NCBI RefSeq assembly: GCF_902459705.1
Contig: NZ_CABPRU010000003.1
Location: forward strand, 434,001-498,000
Length of the DNA stretch: 64,000 nucleotides
Reading direction: 5' to 3'
Source of the DNA: Pandoraea terrigena
GTDB taxonomy: Bacteria > Pseudomonadota > Gammaproteobacteria > Burkholderiales > Burkholderiaceae
Shown here: piece by piece, positions 51,287 to 59,760 of the stretch
Position numbering within the stretch: position 1 is the first letter of the stretch
How the letters are laid out: every line of letters starts with the position of its first letter
Program-made: the position numbers and the translations under genes
The notes under the pieces: model-generated
Databases searched by the model: none
Told to the model about the DNA's origin: nothing
Seen by the model: only the letters and a program-made list of their open reading frames with translations

Positions 51287-52009
51287 CTAATCCCCTGCCA
51301 ACGCAGATGCCACGGCGTCGTCGGTCCGCGTGCGATGCGCACGGCCAAGCACGACGCTCTGCGCCGCCGCGATATGGCAGCGCACGATCGCCTCGGCCCA
51401 GACGCCGTTGCGTTGTTCAAACGCGTCGACGATCTCGAGGTGCTGGCGTGCGCTGCGCTCGCGGTGTTCGGGGTTGTAGGTGTCGAACGTCCACTTGACC
51501 AGTGGCGTCTCTTTCATCGATTTGAGTGAGCGGTCGAGCCGGCCGTTGCCAGCGCCGCCGCTGATGATCGCGTGAAAGGCATCGTTGAGCGCAAACCAGC
51601 GTTCGGTCAACGCAGCCGTTGGAGGCTCGCGCGCAATGTCGAACATCGTCACGGCCAGTTCGCGAAGCTGCGCGACTTCATCGTCGGTCGCCCGCTGCGC
51701 TGCACGCCCCGCCAGATACGGCTCGATCAGCAGGCGAGCCTCGAAAATCTCGCGTGCGTCCTGCTCGGTCCATGCGCGCACGCGCACGCCATAGTTGGGC
51801 ACCGCTTCGACCCAACCCTCCGCATCGAGCCGGCGCAAGGCCTCGCGCACAGGGGTGCGGCTCACGCCCAAGCGCGCCGCCAGTTGCGTCTCGCGCAGAT
51901 ATTGCCCCGCGGCGTACTGACGTTCGGCCAGTGCGGTCTTGATGGCCAGGTAGACGTCAGCGGAGGAAAGCGTGAATGGTGTAGACGACATTGTATGCAA
52001 TGTTTTCAT
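51287..52009 (-). CDS. GntR family transcriptional regulator (FCD domain)
   Basis: Up to 240 residues. It has an N-terminal winged helix (QLAARLGVSRTPVREALRRL) and an all-helical FCD effector domain with RLLIEPYLAGRAAQ and conserved His residues for metal and ligand. The start may be 52009 or ATG 51991; one of two identical operators overlaps both. It probably represses itself and the MFS and lyase genes that follow on the same strand, with the imported acid as inducer. Confidence 0.88.
   Translation of the reverse strand: MKTLHTMSSTPFTLSSADVYLAIKTALAERQYAAGQYLRETQLAARLGVSRTPVREALRRLDAEGWVEAVPNYGVRVRAWTEQDAREIFEARLLIEPYLAGRAAQRATDDEVAQLRELAVTMFDIAREPPTAALTERWFALNDAFHAIISGGAGNGRLDRSLKSMKETPLVKWTFDTYNPEHRERSARQHLEIVDAFEQRNGVWAEAIVRCHIAAAQSVVLGRAHRTRTDDAVASALAGD
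51989..52002. promoter_or_regulatory. GntR-type operator, copy 1
   Basis: CATTGTATGCAATG has perfect 5-base arms (CATTG/CAATG). It overlaps the translation start of the GntR gene. An identical 14-mer lies 62 bases upstream. ATTGTATNCAAT-like palindromes are usual for FCD-type GntR proteins. Confidence 0.75.
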
Positions 52010-52050
52010 AAAAATAGAGATTCACGGGCGCATTCCGCAAATTTTGTAAA

Positions 52051-52064
52051 CATTGTATGCAATG
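52051..52064. promoter_or_regulatory. GntR-type operator, copy 2
   Basis: This is an exact second copy of CATTGTATGCAATG, 42 to 60 bases ahead of the possible GntR start codons. With copy 1 it would clamp the promoter from both sides. Confidence 0.75.
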
Positions 52065-52186
52065 CGGCGAATTGCAGGATCGGTAATTCCCCTTAGCCGC
52101 TGCCTCGCGATCGTAGCAACCCCTTCACCGCATCGTTCCGGGTTCCCGGCACACCGCGAACGCCATGGCCGGCACGTCATGCGACA

Positions 52187-52218
52187 CAAAAAGCAAACGG
52201 GCGCCACACGGCGCCCGT
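52187..52218 (-). terminator. Intrinsic terminator after nuoM
   Basis: On the minus strand ACGGGCGCC, a GTGT loop and GGCGCCCGT form a 9-bp GC stem, followed by TTGCTTTTTG. It lies 25 bases after the nuoM stop and before the GntR promoter region. Confidence 0.85.
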
Positions 52219-52242
52219 TCTGATGCATCCCCCCGATTCCGA

Positions 52243-53808
52243 TCACGCGGCGGGCCGCGCGTCCTTCACCGTTACCGCCGCATGGCCGGCAGTCACAGGA
52301 CGCCGACGCCCCGCAATCTCGTCGCTCCCCGGTTCATCCGCGGGCAGGCGATGCAGTTCGATGTCCTGCACGGTCTGGATTGCCGTCGCATCGATTCCGT
52401 CGGTCAGCGGCTTAGGATCGATTCCGATGCCGAGCACCATCACCGCCATCGCCCCAAGCAGCGCGAACTCGCGACGGCTCACATCCTTGAGCGACGCCAC
52501 GCGTGCGTTCCCCACGCGTCCGAACATCACCCGCTTGACCATCCACAGCGTGTAAGCCGCGCTCAGCACGAGCGTCAGCGACGCCAATGCGCCAATCCAG
52601 AAATTGGCCTTGATCGTGCCCATCAACACGAGGAACTCGCCAACGAAGCCGGAGGTCCCCGGCATCCCCACGTTCGCCATCGAGAAAAGCATCGCGAATG
52701 CCGCGAAACGCGGCATGGTGGCCGCCACGCCGCCGTATGCATCGATCGATGCGCTGGACGTCCGGTCGTACAACATCCCCGTGCACAACAGCATCGCGCC
52801 CGAGACAATGCCGTACGAAATCATCTGCATCACGGCACCGTCGGTCCCCATCTCCGAGAACAGGAACAGCCCTAGCGTGACCAGCCCCATATGCGCGACG
52901 GCCGAGTACGCCAGCAGCTTGCGCAGATCGGTCTGCACAAGCGCCACCAGACTCGCGTAAATCACGGCGACCAGCGACAGCAGGACCATGAGCGGCGCAA
53001 GGAAATGGCTGGCATCCGGCAGCAACGGCAGATTGAATCGAAGCAGCCCATAGCCGCCGAGCTTGAGCATGCCGAGCATGACCGCCGCGCCAGTGGGCCC
53101 GTCAAGATGCACTTCGGGCAACCACGTATGCACGGGCCACATCGGCACCTTGACCGAGAACGCCCCGAGAAAACCGATGAACAGCAACACCTGCACCGCC
53201 AACGGCAGATGCAACGTCTGCCAGCTTGCGATCTCGAAGCTCCGCGTCTGCATGTACAGATAGAGCATCGAGACGAGCATCATCAGCGAACCGGTCAGCG
53301 AGAAGAAAAAGAACTTCACGGCGGCGTGCGTGCGATTGGCGCGGCCATACACGCCAATGAGCAGATACAGGGGTAGCAGCGTCGCTTCGAAGAAGACGAA
53401 GAACAACATGCCATCCTGCGCCGTAAATACGCCCTGCATCAATCCCGACAACACCAGGAAGCTGCCGAAGTACGCGCTCATACGCGTCGTCACGGCACGC
53501 CACGAGGCCAGCACGACAATGAAGGTCGTCACGCCGGTGAGCACCACCAGCCACAGGGAAATGCCGTCGACGCCGACATGCCACGACGCATCGAACGAAT
53601 CGATCCAGCGAAACCGCTCGACAAACTGCAGGCTGGCCATGTGGGTGCGAAATCCACGCACCAGCGGCACGATGGGCGCAGCCGATATCGCGGCGGCGAT
53701 GAGCGAGGTCCAACGCACGACATTGGGATGACGATCCTGGCCCAGCAGCATGACGAGTGCGCCAGCCGCGATAGGAAGCCAGATAAGAAGGGACAAGATG
53801 GGAAACAT
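52243..53808 (-). CDS. nuoM: NADH-quinone oxidoreductase subunit M-like proton pump
   Basis: 521 residues with 13-14 membrane helices, from ATG 53808. Residues needed for proton pumping in NuoM are present: Glu in FFEATLLPLYLL, Lys in AFSVKVPMWPVHTWLP, Lys in MLGMLKLGGYGLL and Glu in GMPGTSGFVGEFLVL. Complex I genes are normally clustered nuoA to nuoN; here no other nuo gene is next to it. It has its own terminator, and 53809-54103 upstream has no gene. It could be an extra copy or part of another ion-pumping complex. Confidence 0.88.
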   Translation of the reverse strand: MFPILSLLIWLPIAAGALVMLLGQDRHPNVVRWTSLIAAAISAAPIVPLVRGFRTHMASLQFVERFRWIDSFDASWHVGVDGISLWLVVLTGVTTFIVVLASWRAVTTRMSAYFGSFLVLSGLMQGVFTAQDGMLFFVFFEATLLPLYLLIGVYGRANRTHAAVKFFFFSLTGSLMMLVSMLYLYMQTRSFEIASWQTLHLPLAVQVLLFIGFLGAFSVKVPMWPVHTWLPEVHLDGPTGAAVMLGMLKLGGYGLLRFNLPLLPDASHFLAPLMVLLSLVAVIYASLVALVQTDLRKLLAYSAVAHMGLVTLGLFLFSEMGTDGAVMQMISYGIVSGAMLLCTGMLYDRTSSASIDAYGGVAATMPRFAAFAMLFSMANVGMPGTSGFVGEFLVLMGTIKANFWIGALASLTLVLSAAYTLWMVKRVMFGRVGNARVASLKDVSRREFALLGAMAVMVLGIGIDPKPLTDGIDATAIQTVQDIELHRLPADEPGSDEIAGRRRPVTAGHAAVTVKDARPAA

Positions 53809-54103
53809 GGAGGTCCTGATGTGCCGCAACAAAAATTCAGCGCGAAGGCGCTATATCGACGCAGCCAGGGACGAACCTACCCCGCACGCATCGCAGGTCG
53901 CGATGCGCGCAAATCAAGGCAAATCAATGCCATCGGGAGGGGACGCCAGGCGCGAAGGCGTCAACGAAGGTGGCAAGCATACGCGTCCGAAAAAATTTCT
54001 GCATCGCACCAATTTTACAAATGATTGCGGGTGCGTCTCTCGCCAGGACCGTCGGCGGTGGCGTCGGCGTCGAACTGCCAGGGCGGCAATCCTCCACTGC
54101 AGA

Positions 54104-54724
54104 TCAGGCCTTCGGGCGACGCAAATCGAACATCGGCCCGATTTCCGCATAGTCGCCAAGATAGCCCGCGCGCATCACCGGATGCGCCTTGGCCGTGTCG
54201 AAGATGCCGTCTTCGCGCAGATATTCGCGGCGGATGTGCACCCCGACGACCTGCCCCAGGGCGAGCCAGTTGTCCATCGGCGTGCCGTCCAGATTGTGCA
54301 TGCGCACGATCTGAAGCAACCGGCATTCGAGCGACGCGGGCGACTCGGCCACATGCGGTACGTCGACATTGACACCCGCCGCCTTCGTCAGGCCCGCCAG
54401 TTCGAACTCGTCGACGTCGTGCGGCACGGGGGCCGACGTCCGGTTCATCTGCGCCGCGAGCGACTTGCTCGTGAAATTCCAGACGAACTCGCGCGTGGCC
54501 TCGATGTTGGCAATCGAGTCCTTGTAGCCCTCGCTGCAAAACCCGATGATCGGCGGAAACGTCGCGAACGCACCGAAGAAGCTATACGGCGCCAGGTTGA
54601 CCCGGCCCTGCGCATCTCGGCTGGAGATCCAGCCGATGACACGCGGCGCCACAATCGCCTTGAATGGGTCGTGGGACAGGCCGTGACCCTTCGCCGGGTC
54701 ATAGAAGTGAACGTCGTTGGGCAT
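54104..54724 (-). CDS. Flavin reductase family protein (FMN-binding split barrel)
   Basis: The 206-residue protein has APRVIGWISSRDAQGRVNLA, PYSFFGAFATFPPIIGFC and a conserved GEVVG-like stretch (ALGQVVGVHIRREYL), all usual in DIM6/NTAB-type flavin reductases and related FMN proteins. It could supply reduced flavin to a two-component monooxygenase such as the HpaB/PvcC-like protein at the right edge, though it lies 9 kb away. The stretch 54725-55017 between it and the next gene holds no recognisable feature. Confidence 0.85.
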   Translation of the reverse strand: MPNDVHFYDPAKGHGLSHDPFKAIVAPRVIGWISSRDAQGRVNLAPYSFFGAFATFPPIIGFCSEGYKDSIANIEATREFVWNFTSKSLAAQMNRTSAPVPHDVDEFELAGLTKAAGVNVDVPHVAESPASLECRLLQIVRMHNLDGTPMDNWLALGQVVGVHIRREYLREDGIFDTAKAHPVMRAGYLGDYAEIGPMFDLRRPKA

Positions 54725-55017
54725 AAGGCAATGAAGGTTCGCGTCAATGAATGCCCCACACGATATCGCATTGCCACAGGCCGCAGATCATCCGCCAGTT
54801 GATGATTCATCCATCGAAACAATAATTTCGACAGCCAAAACACGCCATCCCATTGGCAAACGCCCCACCCGTGCCCCGAATACCGCATGAATAAGGGCTT
54901 GCGGCGCCGTGCCGGGGGTCTCCGGCGAGAATTATCGATTTATGCGAGGATTGCGCGTGTTGCGTCGCGCAAGGCGACGCGTTTTCATTGCACGCGCCGT
55001 CACGGCGCCGTCAGCCC

Positions 55018-55671
55018 ATGCCCGCCACGCTCAAGATTGATTTTGTCTCCGATGTCGCCTGTCCCTGGTGCGCCATCGGCCTTGCCTCATTGAAAACGGC
55101 CCTCGGCCGTCTGGGCGGCGAAGTCGAAGCCGACCTCCATTTCAGCCCCTTCGAACTCAATCCCGACATGCCGGCGGACGGCGTCCCGCTCGCCGATTAC
55201 ATGGCGCGCAAGTACGGCCTGTCGCCGGAACAGTTGGCACAGAATCAGGCCAACATTGGCGCGCGGGCAGCCGCCGAAGGATTCCCGATGCGCATGGACC
55301 TGCGCACGCATGCCTACAACACCTTCGACGCCCATCGTCTGCTGCATTGGGCACGGACGATCGGCAACGACAAGCAGCTCGCCCTGAAGGAAGCGCTGTT
55401 GCGCGCCTACTTTGTCGAAGGCAAGCGCACGAGCGACCCGGATGTGCTCGTCGACGCCGCGCAGCAAGCCGGCCTCGACACGGCGCGCGCACGCGAGATC
55501 CTCGCCTCCGACGAGTATGCCGACCAGGTGCGCGCGCTAGAGCGTCATTACCAGAATCTCGGCATCCAGTCGGTACCGGCGATCATCTTCAACAACCGGC
55601 ATCTCGTGAGCGGCGGCCAACCGCCGGAAGTGTTCGAACAGGCCATTCGTCAAATTCTGGCGGAGGGCTGA
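55018..55671 (+). CDS. DsbA-family oxidoreductase (FrnE-like)
   Basis: 217 residues from ATG 55018. It has the thioredoxin-fold active site CPWC at residues 15-18 (SDVACPWCAIG), NTFDAHRLLHWA, and the cis-Pro region QSVPAIIFNNRHLVSGGQPP near the C-terminus. There is no signal peptide, so it acts in the cytoplasm as a disulfide isomerase/oxidoreductase of the FrnE kind. It is six bases before the DHA2 MFS gene. Confidence 0.9.
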   Translation: MPATLKIDFVSDVACPWCAIGLASLKTALGRLGGEVEADLHFSPFELNPDMPADGVPLADYMARKYGLSPEQLAQNQANIGARAAAEGFPMRMDLRTHAYNTFDAHRLLHWARTIGNDKQLALKEALLRAYFVEGKRTSDPDVLVDAAQQAGLDTARAREILASDEYADQVRALERHYQNLGIQSVPAIIFNNRHLVSGGQPPEVFEQAIRQILAEG

Positions 55672-55677
55672 TCGGTC

Positions 55678-57084
55678 ATGTCGTCCCTGCCCCCGATCGC
55701 CGATACCTCTGTGGTGAGCGCCCCAGCGGCGGCGCACACTCACGAGCCGCCCGCCACCGGACGCGGCCTCGCCATGACGGCGATCCTGCTCGCTGTCTCG
55801 CTCGCCAGTCTCGACACTGCGATCGCCAACACGGCGCTGCCGCAAATGGCGCTCGATCTGAAAACGACGCCGTCGGCATCGGTCTGGATCGTGAACGCGT
55901 ACCAATTGGCGATGGTGGCGACCCTGCTTCCCTTTGCCTCGCTGGGCGAGCGCATCGGCCATAAGCGTGTCTTCATGTCGGGCGTGGCGGTGTTTCTCGT
56001 GGCGTCGCTGCTGTGCGCACTGTCGCCGACGCTCGGCTTTCTCGCGGGCGCTCGCGTCCTGCAGGGGGTGGGCGCCGCCGCGGTGATGAGCGTGAACATC
56101 GCGCTCATTCGCTTCCTGTACCCGGCGCATCAACTGGGACGTGGTGTTGGCCTGAACGCACTGATCGTGGGCATCTCGTTTGCCATCGGGCCAACCTTGG
56201 CGTCGCTGGTGCTCGCGTTCGGGAGCTGGCCGTGGCTGTTCCTGATCAACGTGCCGACGGCGTTGCTGGCGCTGGCGTTCTCGCGCCGCAACCTGCCGGA
56301 CACGCCACGCAGCGCGCACAAGCCGGACATGATCGCCGCGTTGCTCAACGTGGCGACGTTTGCGCTGCTGATCTTCGCGCTGAGTCAGAGTGCGCAACGG
56401 GCTGATTGGCGTCTGACGCTGACCTGCTTCGTGGGGGCGCTCGCCTTTGGGTGGGCACTGATTCACCGCGAGCGTGGCCATCGTGCACCGATGCTGCCGG
56501 TCGACTTGCTGCGTCTGCCCGCATTCGCCCTCTCGACGCTCACGGCGATCTGCGCGTTTGCGACCCAGGGGCTTGGACTGGTCTCGTTGCCGTTCTATTT
56601 CGAGAACGTGCTGCATCGCAGTCCCATCGAGACAGGCTTTCTGATGACGCCCTGGCCGTTTTTCGTGGCAGCGATTGCGCCATTGGCGGGACGTCTGTCC
56701 GATCGATATCCCCCGGGCGCGCTGGGCGCCATTGGTCTGGCAATGCTGAGCGCCGGCATGGGATTGCTGGCGATCATGCCCGAGCACGTGCAACTGTGGG
56801 ATATCGGCTGGCGCATGGCGCTGTGCGGGCTGGGCTTTGGCTTCTTCCAGTCGCCGAACCTGAAGGCGTTCATGCACAGCGCACCGCCTGAGCGCAGTGG
56901 CGGTGCGAGCGGCATGGTGGGAACGTCGCGACTGCTCGGTCAGGCCACGGGCGCTGCGCTCGTGGCCCTCGCGTTGGGCCTTGCCGGCGCACAGGGTTCC
57001 CTGTGGGCGTTGGCGTGGGGGGCAGCGTTCTCGGGCGCAGGGTGTCTTGCGAGCGGCTTGCGATTGGTGCGACGCCAGGCTTGA
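55678..57084 (+). CDS. MFS multidrug/metabolite efflux transporter (DHA2, 14-helix type)
   Basis: The 468-residue protein has LASLDTAIANTALPQMALDL in helix 1, LGERIGHKRVFMSG, GARVLQGVGAAAVMSVNIAL in helix 4 and GFGFFQSPNLKAFMHSAPP later, the usual DHA2 (EmrB/QacA) features. It follows the FrnE-like gene by six bases and so is co-transcribed. It exports drugs or toxic metabolites with protons. It converges with nsrR. Confidence 0.9.
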   Translation: MSSLPPIADTSVVSAPAAAHTHEPPATGRGLAMTAILLAVSLASLDTAIANTALPQMALDLKTTPSASVWIVNAYQLAMVATLLPFASLGERIGHKRVFMSGVAVFLVASLLCALSPTLGFLAGARVLQGVGAAAVMSVNIALIRFLYPAHQLGRGVGLNALIVGISFAIGPTLASLVLAFGSWPWLFLINVPTALLALAFSRRNLPDTPRSAHKPDMIAALLNVATFALLIFALSQSAQRADWRLTLTCFVGALAFGWALIHRERGHRAPMLPVDLLRLPAFALSTLTAICAFATQGLGLVSLPFYFENVLHRSPIETGFLMTPWPFFVAAIAPLAGRLSDRYPPGALGAIGLAMLSAGMGLLAIMPEHVQLWDIGWRMALCGLGFGFFQSPNLKAFMHSAPPERSGGASGMVGTSRLLGQATGAALVALALGLAGAQGSLWALAWGAAFSGAGCLASGLRLVRRQA

Positions 57085-57136
57085 TCGCGAGTCGCGGGGT
57101 ATCACGCCAGCGAACCGACGTGGCACCCCAGGCGAT

Positions 57137-57634
57137 TCAGGATGACGATTCGGTGACGCGTCGCTTGACCTTGATCTCCGCCACCGGAATGACCGCGGCC
57201 ACCGCGTCCCCGAGCAGGCGGCGCAACACGCCGGGTTTGTCGACCAGGTCGGCCAGCGTGTAACCGTCGAGCACGGCAAAGTAAGCGCGCAACGCCTCGC
57301 CCAGCACGCCTCGCAGGTTGCACGCCGACGTGATGACGCAAGCGTTTTCCCCCTGATGGAAGCACTCGACCATAGCGAAGTCGGGCTCCATCGCCCGCAC
57401 CACCTCGCCGAGACCGATGCGCTCCGGCGCGCGTCCAAGACGAATCCCGCCCGAGCGCCCGCGCACGGTGTGCAAGTAGCCCAGTTGGCCGAGCTTCTGC
57501 ACTATCTTCACGAGGTGGTTCTTGGGAATGTCGAACGCATCCGCCACGGTCTGCACATGCACCAACTCGTCGGGATGGACCGCGACGTAGATGAGCGTGC
57601 GCAAGCTGTAATCGGTATGGTCGGTGAGTCGCAT
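57137..57634 (-). CDS. nsrR: Rrf2-family nitric-oxide-sensing repressor NsrR
   Basis: The 165-residue protein has the Rrf2 winged helix (MRLTDHTDYSLRTLIYVAVH, IPKNHLVKIVQKLGQLGYL, TVRGRSGGIRLG) and the three iron-sulfur Cys residues at 91, 99 and 105 in the NsrR arrangement (CFHQGENAC, ITSACNLRG). NsrR represses NO-detoxification genes until its cluster is nitrosylated. No hmp or other NO gene is next to it, so it acts elsewhere. The gap 57635-57818 shows nothing of note. Confidence 0.88.
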   Translation of the reverse strand: MRLTDHTDYSLRTLIYVAVHPDELVHVQTVADAFDIPKNHLVKIVQKLGQLGYLHTVRGRSGGIRLGRAPERIGLGEVVRAMEPDFAMVECFHQGENACVITSACNLRGVLGEALRAYFAVLDGYTLADLVDKPGVLRRLLGDAVAAVIPVAEIKVKRRVTESSS

Positions 57635-57818
57635 TCGACGGGGGAATACTGAGGAAGCGGGTAAGGCGGCATGGTGTGGTGCCGCCCGGAAACATCGCGA
57701 GCCAGTTTAACATGGCTTCAAGAGGCATCTTATGCCGCGCCGAAGCCCCGCGCCACCTGTCTCGCTAGTGCACGTCGCCAGGCACTCACCTGGCATCACC
57801 CCACCTGCCCCGCGCCCC

Positions 57819-58841
57819 CTACCCTCCGACCCCGCTGGCGAGCGCCGCGGCGCGAGCACCGGTGCCTCGACGCCCCTGCCAGCGCTGCCGCCAGACGAGC
57901 CATTCGCCGACGACACCACGGCGAAACACCAGCACGCAGAGCACGAAAATCACGCCGGTGACCACGCTCACCATCGTGCCGAGCCCGCCGAACGCCTGCC
58001 AACCCGTCGCCTGCGCCAGCCAGTTACCGAGGTCGCCGAGCTTGGTCTCCAGCGAGACGATGAGCAACGCCCCCACCACCGGACCGAAGCGCGTGCCCAT
58101 GCCGCCGACCAGCGTCATCAGAATGACGGATCCTGAGAGCGACCAATGCACATCCGACAACGTGGCGAAGCCCAGCACCAGCGTTTTCAGCGATCCGGCG
58201 AGGCCCGCGATCGCTGCCGAGAGAACGAACGCCAGCAGTTTGAAGCGCGCCGCCTCGTAGCCGAGCGAGATCGCGCGCGGCTCGTTCTCCTTGATCGCGG
58301 CCAGCACGCGGCCGAATGGCGACGCAATGATCCGTGACAACAGCGCAAACGTCGCGGCAACCACTGCGAGCACCACGAAGTACAGCGTGTGATCGTTGTC
58401 GAGCGACAAGCCAAAGAGCGTCTGACGGGGCACGCCCTGCAATCCGTCTTCGCCCCCCGTGAACGGGGCCTGAAGGCAGAAGAAGTAGAACATCTGCGCA
58501 AATGCGAGCGTGATCATCGCAAAGTAAATGCCCTGCCGCCGGATGGCGAACAGCCCGAATACCAGCCCGAACACAGCACCGGTCGCGACACCGGTCAACA
58601 CGCCCGCCAGCGGCGACCACGCAAGATCCCGCATCACGTACCCAGCGAAGTACGCCGCCCCACCGAAGAACGCTGCATGGCCAAACGACAGCAAACCCGT
58701 ATAGCCAAGCACCAGGTTGAGCGAGCAGGCAAACAGCGCAAAGCACAGCACCTTCATCGCGAACACGGGATACACCCCGAGCGCCGGCAGCGCGGCCAGT
58801 ATTACGAGCAACACAAGATCGAAACGGTATTGACGCATCAT
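57819..58841 (-). CDS. livM: Branched-chain-type ABC transporter permease LivM
   Basis: 340 residues from ATG 58841, eight bases after livH; an open frame to 58880 would overlap livH. It has about ten helices, the LivM stretches YFAMITLAFAQMFYF and FGRVLAAIKENEPRAISLGY, and GSVILMTLVGGMGTRFGPVVGA. It forms the inner-membrane channel with LivH. The C-terminus is a little extended (RRGTGARAAAL). It is the last gene of the operon. Confidence 0.92.
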   Translation of the reverse strand: MMRQYRFDLVLLVILAALPALGVYPVFAMKVLCFALFACSLNLVLGYTGLLSFGHAAFFGGAAYFAGYVMRDLAWSPLAGVLTGVATGAVFGLVFGLFAIRRQGIYFAMITLAFAQMFYFFCLQAPFTGGEDGLQGVPRQTLFGLSLDNDHTLYFVVLAVVAATFALLSRIIASPFGRVLAAIKENEPRAISLGYEAARFKLLAFVLSAAIAGLAGSLKTLVLGFATLSDVHWSLSGSVILMTLVGGMGTRFGPVVGALLIVSLETKLGDLGNWLAQATGWQAFGGLGTMVSVVTGVIFVLCVLVFRRGVVGEWLVWRQRWQGRRGTGARAAALASGVGG

Positions 58842-58848
58842 CGACGAC

Positions 58849-59739
58849 TCACTTGTAGGCATAACCACCGAACAGACCATGCGGGCGCACGAGCAGCACG
58901 AGCGCCATGATCACGAACACGACCGTGGCCGAAGCCTCCGGGTACCAGAGTTTGGTCAGCCCCTCGAGTACGCCGAGGACAAGACCGGTGAGCACCGACC
59001 CGGCAATCGACCCCATCCCGCCGATCACCACGATCGCGAAGACCGTCACGATCATCGGCTGCCCCATGAGCGGCGAGACCTGCATGATGGGCGCCGCCAG
59101 CACGCCCGCGAACGCCGCCAACGCGGCGCCGAACGCATACGTGAGCGTGACCATGAGCGGCACGTTCACGCCGAACGTCTCGACGAGCCGAGCATTTTCA
59201 GTACCGGCGCGCAACAATGCCCCAATACGCGTGCGCTCGATGACGAGCCACGTGAGTGCGCAGGCGGCAAGCGACGCAACCACCACCCACGCCCGATAGT
59301 TCGGCAACACCATGAACGGCAGATGCGTGGCGCCGGCAAGCAGCGCCGGCCCCTCGAACGACATGCCCGACACGCCATAAGCCGTCCGGCCAAGCCCCTC
59401 GATGACCAGCGTGAGTCCGAGGGTGAGCAGCAGGCCGTACAGATGATCCAGCCGGTAAATGCGTGAAAGCAGCCCACGCTCGATGGCCGCGCCGAGCAAG
59501 CCGGCCACCAGCGGCGAGAGCACCAGCATCGTCCAGTAGTTCAGTCCGAGATACTGACCGCCCATCCACGCGACGAGTGCGCCGAGCATGAAGAGCGCCC
59601 CGTGCGCGAAGTTGATGACGTTGAGCAGGCCGAAGATAACCGACAGGCCCAGGCTCAGCACGGCATAGAAACAACCGTTGACCAGGCCGAGCATCAGTTG
59701 GCTGAGCAACGCCGGCAAAGGAATATCGAAAGGATTCAC
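58849..59739 (-). CDS. livH: Branched-chain-type ABC transporter permease LivH
   Basis: This 296-residue membrane protein has LVNGCFYAVLSLGLSVIFGL, NVINFAHGALFMLGA, the permease loop with GTENARLVETFGVNV, and GGMGSIAGSVLTGLVLGVLE. It pairs with LivM. It lies 21 bases after livF in a tight operon. The substrate class (amino acid, amide, urea or aromatic acid) is set by the binding protein at 62022-63263. Confidence 0.92.
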   Translation of the reverse strand: MNPFDIPLPALLSQLMLGLVNGCFYAVLSLGLSVIFGLLNVINFAHGALFMLGALVAWMGGQYLGLNYWTMLVLSPLVAGLLGAAIERGLLSRIYRLDHLYGLLLTLGLTLVIEGLGRTAYGVSGMSFEGPALLAGATHLPFMVLPNYRAWVVVASLAACALTWLVIERTRIGALLRAGTENARLVETFGVNVPLMVTLTYAFGAALAAFAGVLAAPIMQVSPLMGQPMIVTVFAIVVIGGMGSIAGSVLTGLVLGVLEGLTKLWYPEASATVVFVIMALVLLVRPHGLFGGYAYK

Positions 59740-59760
59740 GACAATGGCCTTCAGAGCGAG

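Noticed and set aside
53750-54802. 350-codon plus-strand frame opposite flavin reductase and the nuoM start
   Set aside because: It is antisense to a protein with clear flavin-reductase motifs and has shadow composition.
55537-57438. 633-codon minus-strand frame opposite the FrnE-like and DHA2 MFS genes
   Set aside because: The plus strand has CPWC and MFS motifs; this frame is low-complexity Arg/Gln/His and overlaps nsrR as well.
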